Positions 5,058-6,816 of a stretch of 6,816 nt of DNA are shown here, one piece after another. Within the stretch, counting starts at the first letter, position 1. Each line of letters opens with the position of its first letter. Origin of the DNA: Lachnospiraceae bacterium (lineage in GTDB: Bacteria > Bacillota > Clostridia > Lachnospirales > Lachnospiraceae); NCBI GenBank assembly GCA_017461685.1, contig JAFTXF010000139.1:1-6816 (forward strand). The letters are read 5' to 3'. Position numbers and translations under genes: made by a program. A model generated the notes under the pieces. The model was not told the DNA's origin, ran no database searches, and was given only the letters and a program-made list of their open reading frames with translations.

Positions 5058-5399
5058 ATGGAAGAAAAAAGAAACTATGTAGACTGGGAACTGATTACCA
5101 ATTTTGTAATTGATGCATTTGTTGGCTATGGTATCCCAAGAGAAGACGCTGAGATTTGTGCAGATGTATTGTTAGAATCTGATAAGAGAGGTATAGAATC
5201 TCATGGTGTAAACCGTTTCAAACCGATTTACTTAGACCGTATCAAAGCAGGTATCCAGAATCCTGTGACAGAGATTGAAATCGTAAAGGATTTCGCTGCT
5301 ACAGCAGTATTGGATGGTCATGACGGTATGGGTCAGGTAATCGGCCACAAGGCTATGAGCATGGCTATCGAAAAGGCCAAAAATACGGTATTGGTATGA
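5058..5399 (+). CDS. N-terminal fragment of the broken Ldh_2 dehydrogenase
   Basis: A 113-residue reading frame holding the N-terminal helical part of the Ldh_2 fold and the conserved RGIESHGV motif (44-51). The first 108 residues align with the family. The last five (NTVLV) are out-of-frame product after the deletion. On its own it lacks most of the NAD(P)-binding domain and the second conserved His, so it should be inactive. Confidence 0.6.
   Translation: MEEKRNYVDWELITNFVIDAFVGYGIPREDAEICADVLLESDKRGIESHGVNRFKPIYLDRIKAGIQNPVTEIEIVKDFAATAVLDGHDGMGQVIGHKAMSMAIEKAKNTVLV
5379..5383 (+). other. Frameshift site: five-A run where six would keep the frame
   Basis: The run GCC-AAAAA-TAC at 5376-5386 breaks the frame. 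With six A's the codons would read Ala-Lys-Lys-Tyr-Gly-Ile-Gly-Met, matching the AKxxGIG segment typical of Ldh_2 proteins; with five A's the frame runs into TGA 16 nt later. The run is too short for usual transcriptional slippage, and C_AAA_AAT is not a standard -1 ribosomal slip site. Confidence 0.85.
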
Positions 5400-6172
5400 C
5401 CGTTGTACGTAATTCCTGCCACTATGGTATTGCAGGTTACTATGCAACTATGGCAACCAAGGCAGGTTTAATCGGTATGACAGGTACCAATGCGCGTCCT
5501 TCTATCGCACCTACCTTCGGTGTAGAGAATATGTTAGGTACCAATCCGTTAACCGTTGGCTTCCCTACAGATGAGGAATTCCCGTTCGTACTTGACTGTG
5601 CTACTTCTATTACACAGCGTGGTAAGATTGAATACTATGCACGTATGGGTATGGATACTCCTGCCGGTATGGTTGTAGGTCGTGACGGTAAGGCACACAC
5701 AGATTCTGTTGCGATTTTGGATGAATTAAATACTGCACAGGCAGCTCTTGCTCCTCTGGGCGGTATCGGTGAAGACCTTGCAGGTTATAAGGGTTACGGA
5801 TATGCAACTGTTGTAGAAGTATTATCCGCAGCACTTCAGCAAGGTAACTTCTTAAGAGCACTTTCCGGTATCGGTGAGAACGGCGAGAAGGTTCCATATC
5901 ACTTAGGACACTGGTTTATTGCAATTGATCCTGAAGCTTTCATGGGTCTGGAATCCTTCAAGAAGACTTGTGGCGACATCCTTCGTGATTTACGTGGCTC
6001 CCAGAAGGCTCCTGGCTGCGACCGTATTTACACAGCAGGTGAGAAGGAATACCTTACCTGGTGTGAAAGAAAAGTTACCGGCGTAAAGATTAATCCGGCT
6101 GTTCAGAAGGAAATGATGGCAGTGCGTGATGAGCTGGGTCTTACACAGTATAAGTTCCCGTTTGAGGACTAA
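5396..6172 (+). CDS. C-terminal fragment of the broken Ldh_2 dehydrogenase
   Basis: A 258-residue frame carrying most of the fold: RNSCHYGIAGYY (5-16 of the fragment) with the conserved His, GTNP, LDCATS, GYKGYG and the C-terminal helices ending at KFPFED. Its first ATG (5396) overlaps the TGA of the upstream fragment as ATGA, which resembles translational coupling, but no Shine-Dalgarno sequence precedes it (GGTATTGGT). It is better read as the continuation of one gene than as a separate one. Confidence 0.6.
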   Translation: MTVVRNSCHYGIAGYYATMATKAGLIGMTGTNARPSIAPTFGVENMLGTNPLTVGFPTDEEFPFVLDCATSITQRGKIEYYARMGMDTPAGMVVGRDGKAHTDSVAILDELNTAQAALAPLGGIGEDLAGYKGYGYATVVEVLSAALQQGNFLRALSGIGENGEKVPYHLGHWFIAIDPEAFMGLESFKKTCGDILRDLRGSQKAPGCDRIYTAGEKEYLTWCERKVTGVKINPAVQKEMMAVRDELGLTQYKFPFED

Positions 6173-6194
6173 GGCGGTATTCATAAGAAAAATA

Positions 6195-6226
6195 TTTGCG
6201 AAGCTGTTTTTAGGCGGCTTCGCAAA
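6195..6226. other. Intercistronic hairpin between dehydrogenase and malic enzyme genes
   Basis: TTTGCGAAGC (6195-6204) pairs perfectly with GCTTCGCAAA (6217-6226), a 10-bp stem with a 12-nt loop. On the plus strand it is followed by A's, not T's, so it does not look like an efficient terminator for the dehydrogenase transcript. On the minus strand a weaker T-rich tail follows. A processing, mRNA-stabilising or partial attenuating role between the two genes is possible. Confidence 0.55.
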
Positions 6227-6261
6227 AAAATATATCAGTAATGAGATAGGAGAATCATAAA

Positions 6262-6816
6262 ATGGATATTAGACAGGAATCATTACAAAAACATTATGAG
6301 TGGAACGGCAAAATCGAGGTTGTAGCCCGCTGTGAGGTAAATGACCGTCATGACCTTTCCTTAGCATACACACCGGGTGTTGCAGAAGCTTGCCTGGTTA
6401 TTAACAAAGACGTTGATAAGTCTTATGAACTGACACGCCGTAACAATCTGGTAGCGGTGATTACTGACGGAACTGCTATTCTTGGTCTGGGTGATATCGG
6501 TCCGGAAGCCGGCATGCCGGTTATGGAAGGCAAATGTGCCCTTTTCAAAACCTTTGCAGACGTGGACGCTTTTCCGATTTGTATCCGCAGCAAGGATGTG
6601 GATGAACTGGTACGTACCATTTATCTGATTTCCGGCTCCTTTGGCGGTATTAACCTGGAGGATATTTCCGCACCGAGATGTTTTGAAGTGGAGCGTAAAT
6701 TAAAGGAAATCTGTGACATTCCGGTATTTCATGATGACCAGCACGGTACTGCCATCGTAGTGGCAGCAGCTCTTTTAAATGCTCTTCGTGTAGTTAAGAA
6801 GGACATCGGTGAAGTA
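6262..6816 (+). CDS. Malic enzyme (oxaloacetate-decarboxylating), 5' part, cut by window end
   Basis: The first 185 residues of an NAD(P)-dependent malic enzyme, which converts malate to pyruvate and CO2 with reduction of NAD(P)+ in the cytosol. Visible motifs: AYTPGVAEAC (35-44) with the catalytic-type Tyr36, VITDGTAILGLGDIGPEAGMP (66-86), MEGKCALFK (88-96) with the conserved Lys91, INLEDISAPRCFE (130-142) with metal-binding Glu133 and Asp134, and FHDDQHGTAIV (156-166) with Asp158/Asp159 at the metal site. The N-terminus starts directly at the catalytic domain, as in the short bacterial form of about 390-410 residues, so roughly half the protein is missing here. AGGAGA (6248-6253) lies 8 nt before the ATG. 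It follows the dehydrogenase by 89 nt on the same strand with only a hairpin between, suggesting an operon. Cofactor preference cannot be judged because most of the NAD(P)-binding domain is beyond the window. Confidence 0.93.
   Translation, partial: MDIRQESLQKHYEWNGKIEVVARCEVNDRHDLSLAYTPGVAEACLVINKDVDKSYELTRRNNLVAVITDGTAILGLGDIGPEAGMPVMEGKCALFKTFADVDAFPICIRSKDVDELVRTIYLISGSFGGINLEDISAPRCFEVERKLKEICDIPVFHDDQHGTAIVVAAALLNALRVVKKDIGEV

Larger units (their letters stand above)
5058..6172 (+). pseudogene. Ldh_2-family malate/L-lactate-type dehydrogenase, frameshifted
   Basis: Two adjoining frames together encode one complete NAD(P)-dependent oxidoreductase of the Ldh_2 (malate/lactate/ureidoglycolate/sulfolactate dehydrogenase) family, which interconverts 2-hydroxy acids and 2-oxo acids in the cytosol. 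Restoring one A in the run at 5379-5383 gives a continuous protein of 371 residues, near the family's usual 340-370. In that protein RGIESHGV (44-51), RNSCHYGIAGYY (118-129) with the conserved His122, MLGTNP (159-164), FVLDCATS (177-184) and GYKGYGYA (243-250) are the family landmarks. As written, frame one ends at TGA 5397-5399. AAAGGAG (5043-5049) precedes the ATG by 8 nt. Codon choice (GGT, CGT, GTA, TTA) looks like a well-expressed gene, so the break may be recent or a sequencing error. The substrate (malate, lactate or another 2-hydroxy acid) is not decided; the malic enzyme downstream favours malate. Confidence 0.85.

Noticed and set aside
5379..5399. Programmed -1 frameshift in the Ldh_2 gene
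   Set aside because: C_AAA_AAT is not a standard slippery heptamer, no clear Shine-Dalgarno-like stimulator or pseudoknot is apparent, and other Ldh_2 genes are not known to need one. A deletion or sequencing indel is simpler.

Overview
The window looks like chromosomal DNA from a low-to-mid GC anaerobic Firmicute, most likely a clostridium of the Lachnospiraceae type. This is inferred from strong AGGAGG-type ribosome binding sites, near-consensus SigA promoters, U-rich intrinsic terminators, and the gene set: a MalY/PatB C-S lyase, an XRE regulator fused to a membrane domain, a cytosolic GDPD, an Ldh_2 dehydrogenase and a short malic enzyme. No species can be named from sequence alone.

Layout. 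Positions 1-400 hold a very small minus-strand gene (121-240, 39 aa, one predicted membrane helix). It has its own promoter (286-314), ribosome binding site and a long hairpin terminator (5-76). A divergent plus-strand promoter (348-376), with an inverted repeat over its -35 box, faces a PLP-dependent MalY/PatB-type cystathionine beta-lyase (696-1904). Between that promoter and the gene lies a 266-bp palindromic, MITE-like element (403-668) with perfect 51-bp terminal inverted repeats. It falls inside the predicted mRNA leader.

Next come a terminator and an extended -10 promoter for an XRE-family regulator with about six membrane helices (2141-3181). A DeoR-family repressor (3255-3950, minus) converges on it. 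The deoR gene and a cytosolic glycerophosphodiester phosphodiesterase gene (4174-4926, plus) diverge from a shared AT-rich region (about 3951-4173). That region carries three AATCA-type direct repeats between and over the two promoters, so the repressor plausibly controls itself and the phosphodiesterase.

The right end is metabolic. An Ldh_2-family malate/lactate-type dehydrogenase (5058-6172) is broken by a one-base deletion in a short A run at 5379-5383. After an intercistronic hairpin (6195-6226) comes the 5' part of a malic enzyme gene (6262 onward, cut by the window end). Both would act on 2-hydroxy acids such as malate and feed pyruvate or oxaloacetate metabolism.

I found no CRISPR array, tRNA, rRNA, defence cassette or biosynthetic cluster. 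The most unusual items are the palindromic element in the lyase leader, the unrecognised 39-aa membrane microprotein, the frameshifted dehydrogenase and the membrane-anchored XRE regulator.
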